A stretch of DNA of 64,000 nt from Polytrichum commune (GCA_950295325.1 OX485807.1:10133001-10197000); one strand, 5' to 3'; positions 1-11,372 are shown, numbered from the stretch's first letter. The notes: generated by a model from the sequence alone, not told the origin. Numbers and translations are program-made.

Positions 1-2385
1 TTATACGAAACCAATCAAAGACAATCATAAAATTATAAAAAAAGCAGTACACATACCTATGCCATTGGATACTACCCGATGATACAACTTATAACAAAAA
101 ACTCCCACTAAGAAAATTGTTCCCCTATAACATCCCAAAAGTCATACAACACAATACAAATATAATACTCACATACTTTACCAAGAAACAACATACACTA
201 TATGAAAATATCATACAAGAAAATGATTTTTCTACCCAAAACAAAGACCCAAGGCACAATCCCCGCCCCTAAACATCCCTCTCGTAAAAATTTCAACACA
301 TGAATGCAACCCCGAAAAAGATATCAATACTAACACAAACAAAATTCAAGTACAAGATGACATTGCCCACATATATGACGAAACAAGCAAACATCGTATA
401 ACCATTCCTTATAATAGACTTGCATGGCTTTGGACCCAATACAACCAAATGCCACACCAACCACACGACCTAATACCCCCCACCCAAACATTCGAAATAG
501 AATTAACTTGGCTATATCAAAGATATAAACATAGAATCAAAAAATGACCCACTCAAAAACTCACACCACCTCCTACCCAAAGTACTATTAGACTACATCA
601 CAACATCCTTTAACATTACCCATTCCTACTTCTCCTCACTAGTTACATGCTCCACTCAACTAACAAAATCCTTCTCGCCATTTCCCAAACACACATGTAA
701 TCCCTCATATATCGGCAAATACCACTAAATACGAGGAACCAACTAAACCTCCAGAACTCAGCGAGCCACGTATAGAACCATTTGCTATTAGAATCCTTTG
801 CATACACCACCAAAATAACAACATCGGTACCATAGAACAAATGGACACAATCAAAAATATATGTGATGACCTTAACATAAACCGTACAACCACACAAATT
901 GCTCCTCCTAGCTTGCAAAATATAAAAGTTAACAAAAGCAAAACATGGAATGCCCTCACTTACTCAAGTCCATACACACACAATCGTAACACAATCCCAC
1001 CAATCCCAAACTACGAGAACAAAACACCCCTCAAATTCTCTCCCCAATATTGCCTCTACACAGACGGATCCTTCAACCCTCCAAAATAGGATATACATGG
1101 CTACGGGAAGAAGTTGGTTACGGCATATATAACCAAGAAAAAAAAATATCAAACTTGCAATACGACTACCAGGCCTACAAAACATTTTAAGAGCATAATT
1201 AATGGCCATACACCACACCCTTACAATAATATATACAAACTTCCCAAATGAACCCGCACATATCTTCACAGACTGCCTCAATGGCCTATATGTGATACAA
1301 AACCAAATAAAACACCCCACACCTCATAACAACCACCCAAATAAAACTATTTTAGAATAAATAATTAACTTCCTTATACAAAGGATTCAACCCACAACAC
1401 TATATAAAGTAAGAGCATATGCAAACATCATGGGATTGAATTATTGCCTTAAGTATTAGATTAGACTAGGATTATTTAGAACTACTAAAGCTTTATATTT
1501 TTGAAACCTTTGAGACAAGTAGCCGATGACATAAGGTAATGTCTAAAGTGGTTCATCTCATCCATAAAGATGACTGAACTCTTATTACTGAGAATACATG
1601 AGTGCCACGAATCCCCGGCCCGGAGGGCCCCGACACATGCCTACACGTACTTCTAATGTGCAAACAACACCACATACATGCCCTCCGAACCAAAAGCCAT
1701 AATAAGGCAATATGAGAATTAAAAAAAAAAAAAACTTATAGTGGCATCAAAAAAGTCAAAATGTTATATTCTCATGAATGCATGCACATTCAATAATAAC
1801 CCACCATAAAACACAATCCCCCATGGCTACTACCTTGCACGTGTGGTCAACAAAGATGTCATTGCAATGCCAAATTCAATCCAGACATCTTATGTGTGAA
1901 AGGACTACCATATCAATCCCCACCACCAACATAACCAAATGGGAACCTAACAATACAATTCATGGAATTCACATATCGTAATGATAGAATACCAGATGAT
2001 ACTTTAATCATAAAAACATAAAAATATAAACCATTGATAGACAATATTATCAATAGAGGATGGAAGGTAGACCCACTAATAGTCATCACGGCTGGTGCTA
2101 GGGTAGCCACACACACACCTTCTATGAAGAATATTGAAATAATATTTAAAATCCCCAAAATAAGCATCAAACACGCATTTGAGGAAATCAACGTCATTGC
2201 CATACAACATGCCATGTCCATAATCCTACACAAAAGGAGAATAGAAAACAATGAACCATTACCAACATATACACAACCTACATAACAACCCCAAATACCC
2301 ACCCAAAAATAAATAATCAAGATTAAAAGAAAATAATAAAATGCCAACAAGAGCCAAAGAATTGTTACAACCCACGGCAAGGGCT
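1..2385 (+). mobile_element. LINE retrotransposon fragment (copy A), decayed
   Basis: This is the 3' part of a non-LTR retrotransposon, cut by the window start. Pieces of one protein appear in order on the plus strand. A segment reading HIYDETSKHRITIP lies near 372-415. The start of an RNase H domain (LYTDGSF) lies near 1051 and its second acidic motif (HIFTDCLN) near 1258. A C-terminal domain ending in HKRRIENNEP runs about 2034-2285. All have counterparts in the minus-strand copy at 2660-5821 and the copy at 55-58 kb. The reading frame is broken many times; for example, a stop follows the YTDGSF motif at about 1087. From about 1435 to 1620 the LINE similarity is lost, which looks like an insertion or rearrangement. 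The sense strand is very poor in G. No reverse transcriptase core motif is visible, as expected for 5' truncation. Confidence 0.8.
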
Positions 2386-2655
2386 AATGGCCATATGTTC
2401 CACCAAGTAAACTCGCATAGCATATGCTAAGTCACTTACATCACAGAAGAAGAAGAACTCCGGTCCCGGGAGGGGCCGGAGTGAATAAAGTGTTTGTTCA
2501 TAAGACGTCCTAGGCCATACCCCAGGGTATTGGCGTTGGATGTAATACTACTTCACCCTTTTCAGGGAGTAGACACTATGTTAGTAACAAGTGGCTTTTA
2601 CCGGTTGGCCGGGAAAATGAGCGTTTGGTAGAAGGAGGAATGTGTTGGGTCTGTG
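2386..2655. other. Spacer between two tail-to-tail LINEs
   Basis: No ORF of note. The stretch probably contains the 3' untranslated ends of the LINE copies on either side. It holds a GC-rich palindromic block at about 2462-2481 (CCGGTCCCGGGAGGGGCCGG). A comparable GC block occurs inside copy A near 1614-1631. I cannot say where one LINE ends and the other starts. Confidence 0.4.
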
Positions 2656-5600
2656 ATGTTTAAGTATGGTTTTGTAGGTTTGTAATGGGTTGTTTATTTT
2701 CTATCCTTCTTTTGTGTATTAATATTGAGTGCGCGAATTGTGTGGCGATTATGTTGATTTGTTTGAATGTATTTCGGATTTGCAATGTAGGGAGTTTAAG
2801 TTTTGTTTCTAGTTCTTGCATTGAGCGAATGTGAGTTGTGGCTCTGGCACCTGATGCTAGTACAATGAGTGGGGCTGCATTCCAACCCCTTGCTATGATA
2901 TTATTGATGAGAGGTTGATATTTTGTAATTTTTCTCTCTCTTGTTTCAGTGGAGAACCTGTCGTTGCAGTATGTAGATTCTATGAATTGTATAGTAATTT
3001 CCGGTGTAGGGGCTATTGGTGGGGGAGAGTTGTACGGATGGCCGAAGATGCATAGTATGTCGGGGTTGAGTCTAGCGTTGCAATGGCATCTTTGGGTGCC
3101 GCATGTGCATGGTAATAACCATGGTGGCACCGTGTTTTCTTGGGGTAGTTCGTTGTATGTTCCCACATTCATGAGTATGTAGTGTCTTGTTATTTTGTTT
3201 GAGACGAGGAGTCTACGTATTTTCCACACTGCTTTGTCATGTCTACTTGTGATTAGTGCGTGTATGTGTTGTTGTTTGCATTTAAGAAGTGCATGTAGCC
3301 ATGTGTCTGCTTCTAGTGAATTACAAATAGGGCATGTGTGGGATGGGTATGCGTTTCTACCGAAAAATAGTTGTTTCCGGGCATGTCCCATGTATTGTCC
3401 GGTTCTGAATTTTACTAGGCATGTTTTTTGTTTGTTTGTGATAACCAGGTTATTCCAAAAATCATTTGATAATGCTTTGTCGATATCTTTGTTGTCGAGC
3501 CATTTATGTAACTGGTGTGTTTGGGTTGCTATAATTGCTAGATTGTGCTTTTTGTCGTGTTTAAGGATGTATTTACCAAGGTGTCGTATGGGGCCCTTAT
3601 CTGGTGTTTCTTGCATTGAGTGCCACCAACCTTTTTGGAGGTAGTATGGCGTGGGGTGTGCATGTTCATATGTTGCTATGGCATCTCTATGTTCTAATGC
3701 ACATCCCATTTTGGCTAGTTTGTCTGCTTGTTCGTTACCACTTATGTTCGTATGTGCTTTGACTTTATGGAGCGTGGTGGTTTGTGTGCAAGATTGTAGC
3801 ATCTTAATTATATATTCAAGTATTGTTTTATTTGGGTGGCTATTGTGCATGGTTGGGTGTTTTGTTTGTGTGTTTAGGAGGTATAGAACATTGAGGCAGT
3901 CTGTGAAAATGTGTGCCGGTTCGTTTCTGTATGTGGTGGTAAGGAGGCGTAAGGTGTGATGTATGGCCATTAGTTCTGCCCGTAGTATGTTTTGAAGTCC
4001 TGGTAGTCTTTCGGAGATTTTGAGGTTTTTAAAGGGGTTGTATATACCATATCCTGTTTTTTCTCTTTTCCATTGCCCTTGGGTTGTTTCTTTGGGTGGC
4101 ATAAATGATCCGTCTGTGTAGTAGCAAAATTGTGGTTGATATTTGGGGGGTAAGCATATGTCTTGGTTGGTGATTAATGGGGTATTGGTAGTTGAGATCG
4201 TAGGTGGGGGGGGGGGTATGTGAGTTGAGACCACTTCTTGATACGGTTGACTTGGGTGTTTATTGGCGTAGGTGGTGCAATTGTGTTAAACATAGTGGGT
4301 ATTTGTAGGGTGGTGCCAATAATGTCCATGTTTCGTGGGTATCCGCTTGGTCCAAGTGCCGTGGTTTTGTGGTGTATATACAATACCCGAATGTCTCAAC
4401 TTTCTGTTCGGGGTTCTATTCGTAGTTATGGTGGTATTGTGGGTTCATCATATATAATGGTGTCCGCCTTAAAGTGTGTAATGACATGTGAGTCTGGGAA
4501 AGGGCCGTCATGGGGGTTGGCGTTGTGGTACCAATTGGGATCAGTTGTGATAAGGATTGTAATTGTGTCTGGGTTATTTTTTGGATGCGAGTCTTGCCCA
4601 ATGGAGGGCTTGATGGGTGTCATTTTTCTGTGTGTGGGTGGGCATACCCGTTGCCTATCCATTTATGTTGGAATGCTGATCCTATTGATCCAAATACTTT
4701 GTCCCTTGGGAATGGGGAGGAGAATTGTCTCAATGTGGTGGGGCATGTTACAGGTGATGAAAAATAGGAATGGGTGATGTGGAAGGAATCTATAATGTTT
4801 TCAAGGATGGCATTTGGGAGTGTGTATTGTGCGAGCTTGAGGGGGTCATTTTTGGGCATTCTATATTTGTATCTTTTGTATAGCCATGCAACTTCTTTTT
4901 CAAATGATTGTATGGGGGGGTTCTAAATTTTGTGGTTTGTTTAATGCATTTTGGTATTGTTGCCACAACCATTGTAGTCTCTGCTCAGGGATAGTAATTA
5001 GATGGCGGCCATCATCATCGTAAATGTGCGATACACCATGTTGGCTATGGATGGTGTTTTGTGTGTGGGTGATGTCATTTTCTGGGTTACATTTGTTAAT
5101 ATGAATATGATAGAGGTATGACTTGTGGTGGGGGGATGTATCTAGTGTCTCTCATTTGTTCGTCATTGAAGTTTAGTTGTAGGATGTATGTGAAGTGTTG
5201 GTGTTGTTTGTGGGTGTAATATTGTGTTAGTAGTAGAATGTTATGATTTATGGTGTTTTGGTTGTTCCATGGGAAAAAATCTCTTTGGGGGAGCCACTTG
5301 TTATATATTGTTTCGTTTGGGATTAGCCATTGGCATAAATAGGATGTATAGTGTTTTGTGATTTTTTATTTATCTTTGTAAGTGTGGGGGCGATCCTTTA
5401 TTATAGAGTGGATGGGAAATTGGATGTGGTTTTTTTGAATATATGAGGGTGGTTTTGGGTATTCCGGTTGTGGAGGTGGTGTGGGTTGTGTGTTATGTCT
5501 TCCTGTTCTTGGGTGTATGTTGTGGTTTTGTATTTTGTATGTATTTTTTAGGGTGTTTGGTGTGGCATGTGTTGGGCAGTTGTTTGGGCATTGGTTGTGA

Positions 5601-5900
5601 CATGGTGTTTCGCAGAAGAGTACACGTGCTTGGTCTAGGGCTGCTTTGATTGTTTTAGTGGGTGTGTCATAGTAATGTTTGAATTCATCATTTGTCATTA
5701 GTTGTGTACTATTGGGGTGTGTTATGTGCTTGAATCCAATTATGTTATGTAGTGTTAGTTTATGCAGGTATTTGAGGGAGATTGTGGGGGTTAGTGTGGG
5801 TATGTTTTGTGCTTGACGCATCCACTGTGTTTCTAGTGGTGTGGAAAGGAGGAGAAATTTTTCTAGTGTGCTTCTAAGGTGGATGTTATTAGTTGTTTTG
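2656..5900 (-). mobile_element. LINE retrotransposon (copy B), 5'-truncated, best-preserved copy
   Basis: A minus-strand member of the same LINE family as copies A and C. It contains the long RNase H/zinc-finger ORF at 2660-4234. Farther upstream on the sense strand there are broken ORFs at 4174-4383, 4416-4859 and 5366-5821. The piece near 4985-5035 reads HIYDDDGRHLITIP and matches copy A. The 5366-5821 piece has a Cys-rich stretch (CETPCHNQCPNNC). No reverse transcriptase YADD-type motif is seen, so the element is a 3' fragment. The 5' limit near 5.9 kb is only where AC-rich sense-strand composition fades. The element is probably dead, but younger than copy A because the 524-residue frame is intact. 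Confidence 0.75.
2660..4234 (-). CDS. LINE RNase H plus zinc-finger C-terminal ORF (pol fragment)
   Basis: An open frame of about 524 codons on the minus strand. An RNase H domain starts near residue 35: YTDGSF carries the first Asp, ILRAELMAIHH the Glu, HIFTDCLNVLY the next Asp, and VKAHTNISGNEQAD the His and last Asp, so the catalytic set is complete. A zf-RVT-like finger follows (CPICN...TWLHALLKC), then a Cys-rich CTCGTQRCHC patch and a basic C-terminus (HKRRIEN). RNase H degrades the RNA strand of the RNA/DNA hybrid during LINE reverse transcription; the role of the tail domain is unknown. The listed 5' end is a GTG inside a longer protein, not a true start. Upstream homology continues in another frame across a G-tract near 4207-4216, so the element has a frameshift there. 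Confidence 0.75.
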   Translation of the reverse strand: MVSTHIPPPPPTISTTNTPLITNQDICLPPKYQPQFCYYTDGSFMPPKETTQGQWKREKTGYGIYNPFKNLKISERLPGLQNILRAELMAIHHTLRLLTTTYRNEPAHIFTDCLNVLYLLNTQTKHPTMHNSHPNKTILEYIIKMLQSCTQTTTLHKVKAHTNISGNEQADKLAKMGCALEHRDAIATYEHAHPTPYYLQKGWWHSMQETPDKGPIRHLGKYILKHDKKHNLAIIATQTHQLHKWLDNKDIDKALSNDFWNNLVITNKQKTCLVKFRTGQYMGHARKQLFFGRNAYPSHTCPICNSLEADTWLHALLKCKQQHIHALITSRHDKAVWKIRRLLVSNKITRHYILMNVGTYNELPQENTVPPWLLPCTCGTQRCHCNARLNPDILCIFGHPYNSPPPIAPTPEITIQFIESTYCNDRFSTETRERKITKYQPLINNIIARGWNAAPLIVLASGARATTHIRSMQELETKLKLPTLQIRNTFKQINIIATQFAHSILIHKRRIENKQPITNLQNHT

Positions 5901-6173
5901 AGTAAGAATAATGTGAGTATGAATCAACGGTCCGGATGCACCATGAAGAATCTCATATATAGCGCCTCAATGACACGGCAACCGAACCGGCAAAAAGGTG
6001 TGAATCTAGCCAAAGGTGTGGAAATATCAATCTCCTAAATCTATACGGAATTTATAAATTTTTTTCTTGAAAAATATAAATTCATTAGAACCACACAAAT
6101 ACGCAAAGTCGTCTTAAGGAAAGAGCCTTTTACTCTCACATAAGTGTCCAATTAAGGAGATTGGCCATGTAAA

Positions 6174-6179
6174 GGCCCA
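6174..6179. promoter_or_regulatory. Site II-type element (GGCCCA / TGGGCC)
   Basis: GGCCCA, the reverse complement of TGGGCC, lies 231 bases before the ATG of the COX7C-like gene. Site II (TGGGCY) motifs are known TCP-bound elements of plant respiratory-chain gene promoters. Position and gene type fit, but a six-base motif is weak evidence alone. Confidence 0.4.
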
Positions 6180-6332
6180 CAATACCTTACACCTAGTAGC
6201 CTCATAGCGGCATGGCTGCCCGAGAAGCTGCCCTGGATGCCCGGTGCCCGGCACCGTCTCCTGGAGTGAGTGCCGAGGTAAAAGCCACCTAGACCAATTT
6301 CGCCTCATCACTGCCCTCGCTCGCTCGCTCGC

Positions 6333-6341
6333 AAACCCTAG
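6333..6341. promoter_or_regulatory. Telo-box (AAACCCTAG)
   Basis: AAACCCTAG lies 69 bases before the ATG at 6410, just after a short (CTCG) repeat, probably in the 5' leader. Telo-boxes often accompany site II motifs in plant ribosomal and mitochondrial protein genes, and a site II match is present upstream here. Confidence 0.45.
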
Positions 6342-6409
6342 CAGAGCTTTCTTACACGGTTGCAGCCCATCCGTGAAGCATTCTTCCACAATCCGATAAC
6401 TTAGAGGCG

Positions 6410-8718
6410 ATGGCTGCCTCGTCTGCTGCCGCCACGGCCATGCGCCGGCTAGCCTCCAAGGTCGCAGCAGCACCTTCTGCTGCTCCCTCTGGTTAGTACG
6501 CCGTCTTACCATTTTTTTTCTTCTGTCTGGAACCCTAGCCTCTGTATCGACACCGTCCATCGTCTTTAACTAGTTTGTTCACCTTATTTCTATTTGTTTC
6601 TTCTTTTGAAGCGGTGTTACTGAATTGTACTCTTACTTGATCGGATGTCCTGGAGTACTTGTACGAAATGAGTTTTGTTTAGGAATGACCCTGGAAACGA
6701 CAATTCAGAGATCGAGAAGATTGCATTAGATTCCGGCTGTCGTCATGTCCTTCTAGATATCGTTCTTCAATTTCGGACTCTCAACAGCATTTGTAGCTCG
6801 TTTTGGGCTTGTAGTATTGGCGGTTGTAGTGGAATTCGTTCAGTTGACATTGGATGTTGAGTGAGTCTGTACGAGTAATAAGCATTTTAAGGAATGCCTC
6901 TATTCTTGTGAAGATCAATATTAGTTCCTCATTTTTGATTGCATCAGAAGTGGATTGTGCTTATATCTCGGCGTGAATGTTAAACTGGTGGAGGTTATGA
7001 ATGTGAATTTGTGGTTCTTCATTGGCTCTGTGACTTATAAGGTAGTGGTCGTTTTTTGCAAGTACATGTGGTTGTTACTTGCAGATCTTCTCTCAAGTAG
7101 CTATTATCATGCGCGTCATTTTAAACTAAAGTAACAGGTCTAATGCGACCCAGCTTGGATCCTTGAACGATGGACATAAATATGAATTCCTTTATTTAGG
7201 CTTATTTAACACGGTCCACTTTCAGAGTACGAGTGAAGAACTGTCAGAGTGCCTTTGATCATCTTCACATCTGCACTAGTGTAGACGGAAATCAAATGGT
7301 TAATTTCTTGTCGCCTCGAAATATAACTCCGATCTGCGAACTCTAAATCTTGGCTGATTGCGAATGTGGATGGCGAAGCCTTGATGAATCGCAGAGAAAT
7401 TTGGAGCCCGCCTTGAATTTATGTGGATTTCTAAAAGGTGATGATCAGGGAGTTGTCACCTGGTCACACATGCCTCCCAATTCTGTTGATTATTGAAAAT
7501 GGAATGGTTAACACGTAGTCCAATAGTTCTCAACACATGTCTAATGGGTGTCCGCTCTTAGATCCGCACCCATCATATGCACCACTTAAATGTAGGTGTT
7601 CATTTAAGTCACATAGCAGAATTTAGCCTACTTACCTTAGCGCAAGTTGAATCCATGTTCTCTTCATTTAGAAGACACTTATGTTGATATAGAAGTATCT
7701 GTACGCAGAGTACTATTCTTTGGGGTTACATTTAATAGGTCACAGCTAGTAACAGCTACTTTTTCGATTCCATCTCAAGACCGCACTTGCACATGATGTG
7801 ATATTAGTGCTTGTGGATATATCCACGTGAAACATGTCTTTTAGTCCTGTTGCTTGAGAAACAATTGGAAGTGAGGCACTTACAGTAGCTGTCAAACTCC
7901 TTCATAGTGTGGAAGGTCCTGGTAATGATACTCTTTGTTAAAACACCCTGAAGATGAAAACCAGAGAGACGCTAAAAGTCTAGAGTACCTTCACAGAGCC
8001 ATATGACTTGGTTGCCATTTACTTGTCAGACTTTGCAGTTTATAAACTTGTATAGAAGTTGTTTGGTTTGTGATTGGTCAATATGTATATTGTTTGCCAA
8101 ATGTGTCACCCTTGAAATGGGGTCTGTACATGCATGAAGGCAAGGATGATATTTATACAGGAAGGCTAGATCTTCCTGTGTTGTCTTATGGACTACACAT
8201 CCGGATGATCCATCGTTGGAAGTCCGAGACAGTGAGACTAAAGATGAATTTCAAAAGTATAAAATAAAGTGTTAGTCCTTTCCTTTATAGACTTTTGGAA
8301 TCTTTATATCATGTCTTGTCTCTCTTTTCTTCTCCATGTTTTTGTAGAGTTCTGAAGATGCTCCGTTCTGAACGCCCAGTAAAAACACCGGATGCTTATA
8401 TGATGGTTCTCTGTTGTCATTATAGTAGAAAGTGCTTAAGGGTTGGTGATAAGATGATATTGAGAGGATTTTCCGGTTAGACTGGTGGCAGGTCTCATTG
8501 ATATTGTACTGGATGTTGTAGGAACACGGCAATTCCATTCAACAGGAGCTAAGAGCTACAGCAACGACTACATTCATGCTGAGCATATGTACAACATAAC
8601 GGGAATGAAGAACCGCAAGGTCAAGATGTTTGTTGGTGTTTTTGGTTCCCTGGCTATTGGCACCATTGTACCAATCTGGGCTGTGCGATTCCAAATGAAA
8701 AAGCAAGGTGCTTTGTAG
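6410..8718 (+). CDS. Cytochrome c oxidase subunit VIIc-like protein (COX7C), nuclear, two exons
   Basis: Exons 6410-6491 and 8522-8718 join in frame: the first ends in a lone G before GTTAGT, the second follows TTGTAG. The product is 92 residues. Residues 1 to about 34 are Ala/Arg-rich with no acids, a typical mitochondrial presequence. The mature part has one membrane segment (about 63-82) with the pattern KM....FGS....P...VR.Q..K. This matches what I know of animal COX7C and yeast Cox8, a single-span subunit of complex IV in the inner mitochondrial membrane. The 2.03 kb intron is long for so small a gene. The ATG sits in GCGATGGCT, a good plant start context, with no upstream ATG close by. 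Further small exons inside the intron cannot be excluded, but none is needed. The family call rests on pattern, not on alignment. Confidence 0.8.
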
Positions 8719-9411
8719 ATGATTAGCTTGGAGGTCAATGAGGGTCACAAGGTTTGTCTTGCTACTATTCATAGCAGGATTGACATGTACATGAGTTGTG
8801 CATAAATTAATTCCCGTGCATTGTCAGAGCCCTGGTCCTCAGGTGCACATTTTGTCATCTCATTGTATCTTTCATGAGTTTGGAACTTTCCAATCTTTAA
8901 CTTCTTATTGAGTGGGTAAGTGTGTTCAATTGCTCTTTTTGTGCAGCACCAGATACTCTTACTGAGTGAGTGCAATAAAAGACTTCCCTGATAGCTAATG
9001 AAGTGGTTCGTTTTTGTTATTGTATGTTCATCAATAAGGTTCTGATCTGTTGCCTTCCAACTAGACAATAATCCATTATTATTGAGATGTTGTGGATATG
9101 TTTGTGCCTCCTGCAAAGGCAAATGCAATGACAATTGCAGAGTCTTCTCTAAAATAACCCATAAGGTAAGTGGTCCTTAAAGTGACACACGCATGTTTTG
9201 TTGAATTTGGGTTTCTAACCATTTTTTGCAAATTTAAGAAAATGAACTTAGGTCAGCAAATGGTCAGAAACATGTCCATCAATATATATACATTCTTTGC
9301 GAATTCTATAAATTGCTAAAGTGCATTTCAACGTTGGATCTTCTGGTGTCACAGAGGGATTCCACTAATATTGGATTGTTAGCTGAAAACTACCTCAATA
9401 TCAACGCAATA
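8719..9411. other. 3' flank of the COX7C-like gene
   Basis: AT-rich sequence without a supportable ORF. It should contain the 3' UTR and polyadenylation signals of the upstream gene. I see nothing else in it. Confidence 0.4.
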
Positions 9412-10470
9412 CAGTCCACCCTTGATATCTGTTAATAATTCGGACCAATGAAACTTACAACACTCATGTGGTGTTCACATGAGTATGTGGGTAGCATCAA
9501 CATTTGTAACACTTATGTGACTTTCGAGTTCAAAAATGAAAATATAAAAGATATAAATGTCATCGTACACCTAAAGCGTAATGGGAAAATGAATCTCTGG
9601 TGGTTTAATGAGATTCTTGTCCGCGCCAAGATCTTATATCTTTTTGAAGTGTTTGAATGCTCTAGAAATGAAATGAAATGTGTTAAGTCTTTGTTCACGC
9701 CGGCCCCTTGCTAAAAAGGGATTGGAGTTTCTATCTATCTTGTTCCAAAAATTATTTCAAGGTCACTAATGCACTTTCAACATCCTTGAATCCTACGCTA
9801 CCTACCAAAACATCACTAATTTTCACTTCGTCAACTTTTGCAATGGGTTCATTGTCAGTTGCATCACCTCCTTCATCAAGCATACTATAATCTCCTCCTT
9901 AGTAGGTGTGTAGGGATTGTTAAGATCAAAATCCAAATTATAATTGATGAACTCATGTGCATGAATAGTGGGTCCACATTCACTCTCTCAAGATACCAAT
10001 ACTAGTTGTTCCAGTAAGGTAGTAATTTCATCCAACTCTCTCTTTTGTATTGCTTCTCAAGCTCCTCAATCTCTAATGTTGCCTCCTTTGTTTCCATGTT
10101 GTCAAAAAACCTTCAAAGAATACATGCATTTCTCCAACAATTCATGATTGTTGATGTAATAACTCAGAGAAAATTGGGCTCCAAACAATTTCTTTAACCT
10201 ACTATACATTTAAAAGTGATTGTGTGCCTGACGTATGCATGCAACAATATTTTCTACCAAGTTATAAATACATGTAGCACCTTCATCCAAGTTAACACTT
10301 AATGAGGTGAATTCATTGAAGAGGGGAGCGTAAATTTTCAGAATTTGCTTAGCGTTTAACAATTAACACTTAATAGTGCATTATCTGGAAGTTTTTTAGG
10401 GAGCGCAATTTTCCCTTAACACATGTACAATTTCAACACTTATTGGGGTAACATTACTGAGGGTGGATTG
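9412..10470 (-). mobile_element. Pogo/Tc1-type DNA element with transposase C-terminal remnant (copy 1)
   Basis: The left end reads CAGTCCACCCTTGATATCTG and the right end is its imperfect inverse (CAATCCACCCTCAGTAATGT on the other strand). Both ends are flanked by TA (9410-9411 and 10471-10472), the target duplication of Tc1/mariner/pogo elements. The interior matches the element at 48.9-50.3 kb over several hundred bases, for example around 9640-9700 and 9760-9990. On the minus strand it encodes scraps of an acidic protein tail (such as FISFLEHSNTSKR). The ends also resemble those of the Tigger element at 58 kb. I infer a deleted pogo-like element keeping only the transposase tail. It cannot move by itself. 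Confidence 0.65.
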
Positions 10471-10489
10471 TACTTCGTAAGAGTCTTCC

Positions 10490-10715
10490 ATTAGATGAGA
10501 GTGTTGTTCACCTTTTGTGGAACATCTCTTACACCACCTCATTAAACTTGTGGATCTTAGATTAGATCTAAGATTGGCCTAAGTTGGCGCCTTGTTAAAT
10601 TATTTATACATCCTTCTTACACTGCCACTATAAATGGCCAAAGTGTTATTTTGTGCACATGCCGTATATGATTAGTGACTTTTATCTTTGGCTTACTCAA
10701 TGCACCATAATATTT
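10490..10715 (-). repeat. Dispersed repeat R3, copy 1 (inverted)
   Basis: Read on the minus strand this matches segments at about 24390-24660 and 44486-44640. Shared landmarks are GGTGCATTGAGTAAG, a GTGTAAGAAG block and an AAAGGTGAACAACAC-like block followed by CTCAT. No ORF and no clear terminal structure is seen. It may be part of a larger retroelement such as an LTR, but that is a guess. Confidence 0.5.
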
Positions 10716-11205
10716 ACTTGTTGACACTTTGTAGATGAAATATAGGTGTCACTTGAAGTTGTTGTTTCTTTTAGGCACACATACTTTTAGTACATAGAGA
10801 AAGAAAATTCTATAATATCATCCCCCCACTAGATTACACAAATGCCAAACACAACTTATAGTATTATATGTGTTTGGGGAGGTTGTCAATTTGGGCGGGA
10901 CTACTCATCATGAGTCAAAGTCCACCAATAATTGGTCATGCCCTGCCATAATGAAAGCTCAACCAATAATATGCAACCACCTAAACTTGACATAAAATAA
11001 AGTAGTGAAAAATAATATCCACTATTAAATAAGTTCTTTGGGGGGTGGGGGAGGAACGTCATATAGGTCATTTATGGCGGGGGTTTGCTCTCATTGTACT
11101 TGCAACAATACACATTTTTGATGGGGTGGCCATTGGTGGCTCTTGCTTTTTCACAATACCTACTGTATACTTGAATACCCAATAGCAATAATATCCGGGA
11201 TGTCA
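10716..11205. other. Intergenic, no gene seen
   Basis: AT-rich DNA without supportable ORFs. A G-rich run lies at about 11041-11050. Confidence 0.4.
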
Positions 11206-11372
11206 TGTTTGCTGGGGATGCTCTAAAGGTTAGTTTCCATTTAGGCCGGTTGCCCGCCAAATTCTAGTGGAAATGTAGATGCCACTAAGTAGTATCTACA
11301 TTTCCACTAGAATTTGGTGGGTGACCGACCTTCATGGAAACAACTTTAAGGGAGCCACATCAAATGAAAGAA
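11206..11372. repeat. Long inverted repeat (foldback) with a perfect 24-bp core
   Basis: Bases 11257-11280 are the exact reverse complement of 11294-11317, with a 13-base loop. The pairing continues imperfectly outward for roughly another 50 bases per side: GGCCGGTTGCCCG pairs with TGGGTGACCGACC, and AGTTTCCAT with ATGGAAAC. Transcribed in either direction it would form a stem of about 75 bp. A foldback MITE is the simplest reading; a young small-RNA precursor is possible. Confidence 0.75.

Noticed and set aside
643-1320. Minus-strand frames of 80-118 codons rich in Trp, Cys, Val and Phe
   Set aside because: They are antisense shadows of the AC-rich LINE sense strand; the plus strand carries the RNase H motifs.
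3195-3959. Plus-strand Cys-rich frames
   Set aside because: Antisense shadows of the intact minus-strand LINE ORF at 2660-4234.
5443-5649. Plus-strand hydrophobic frame resembling a membrane peptide
   Set aside because: Composition effect on the antisense strand of the LINE.
6114-6560. Minus-strand 148-codon frame
   Set aside because: Overlaps the promoter and first exon of the COX7C-like gene in antisense and has no motif.
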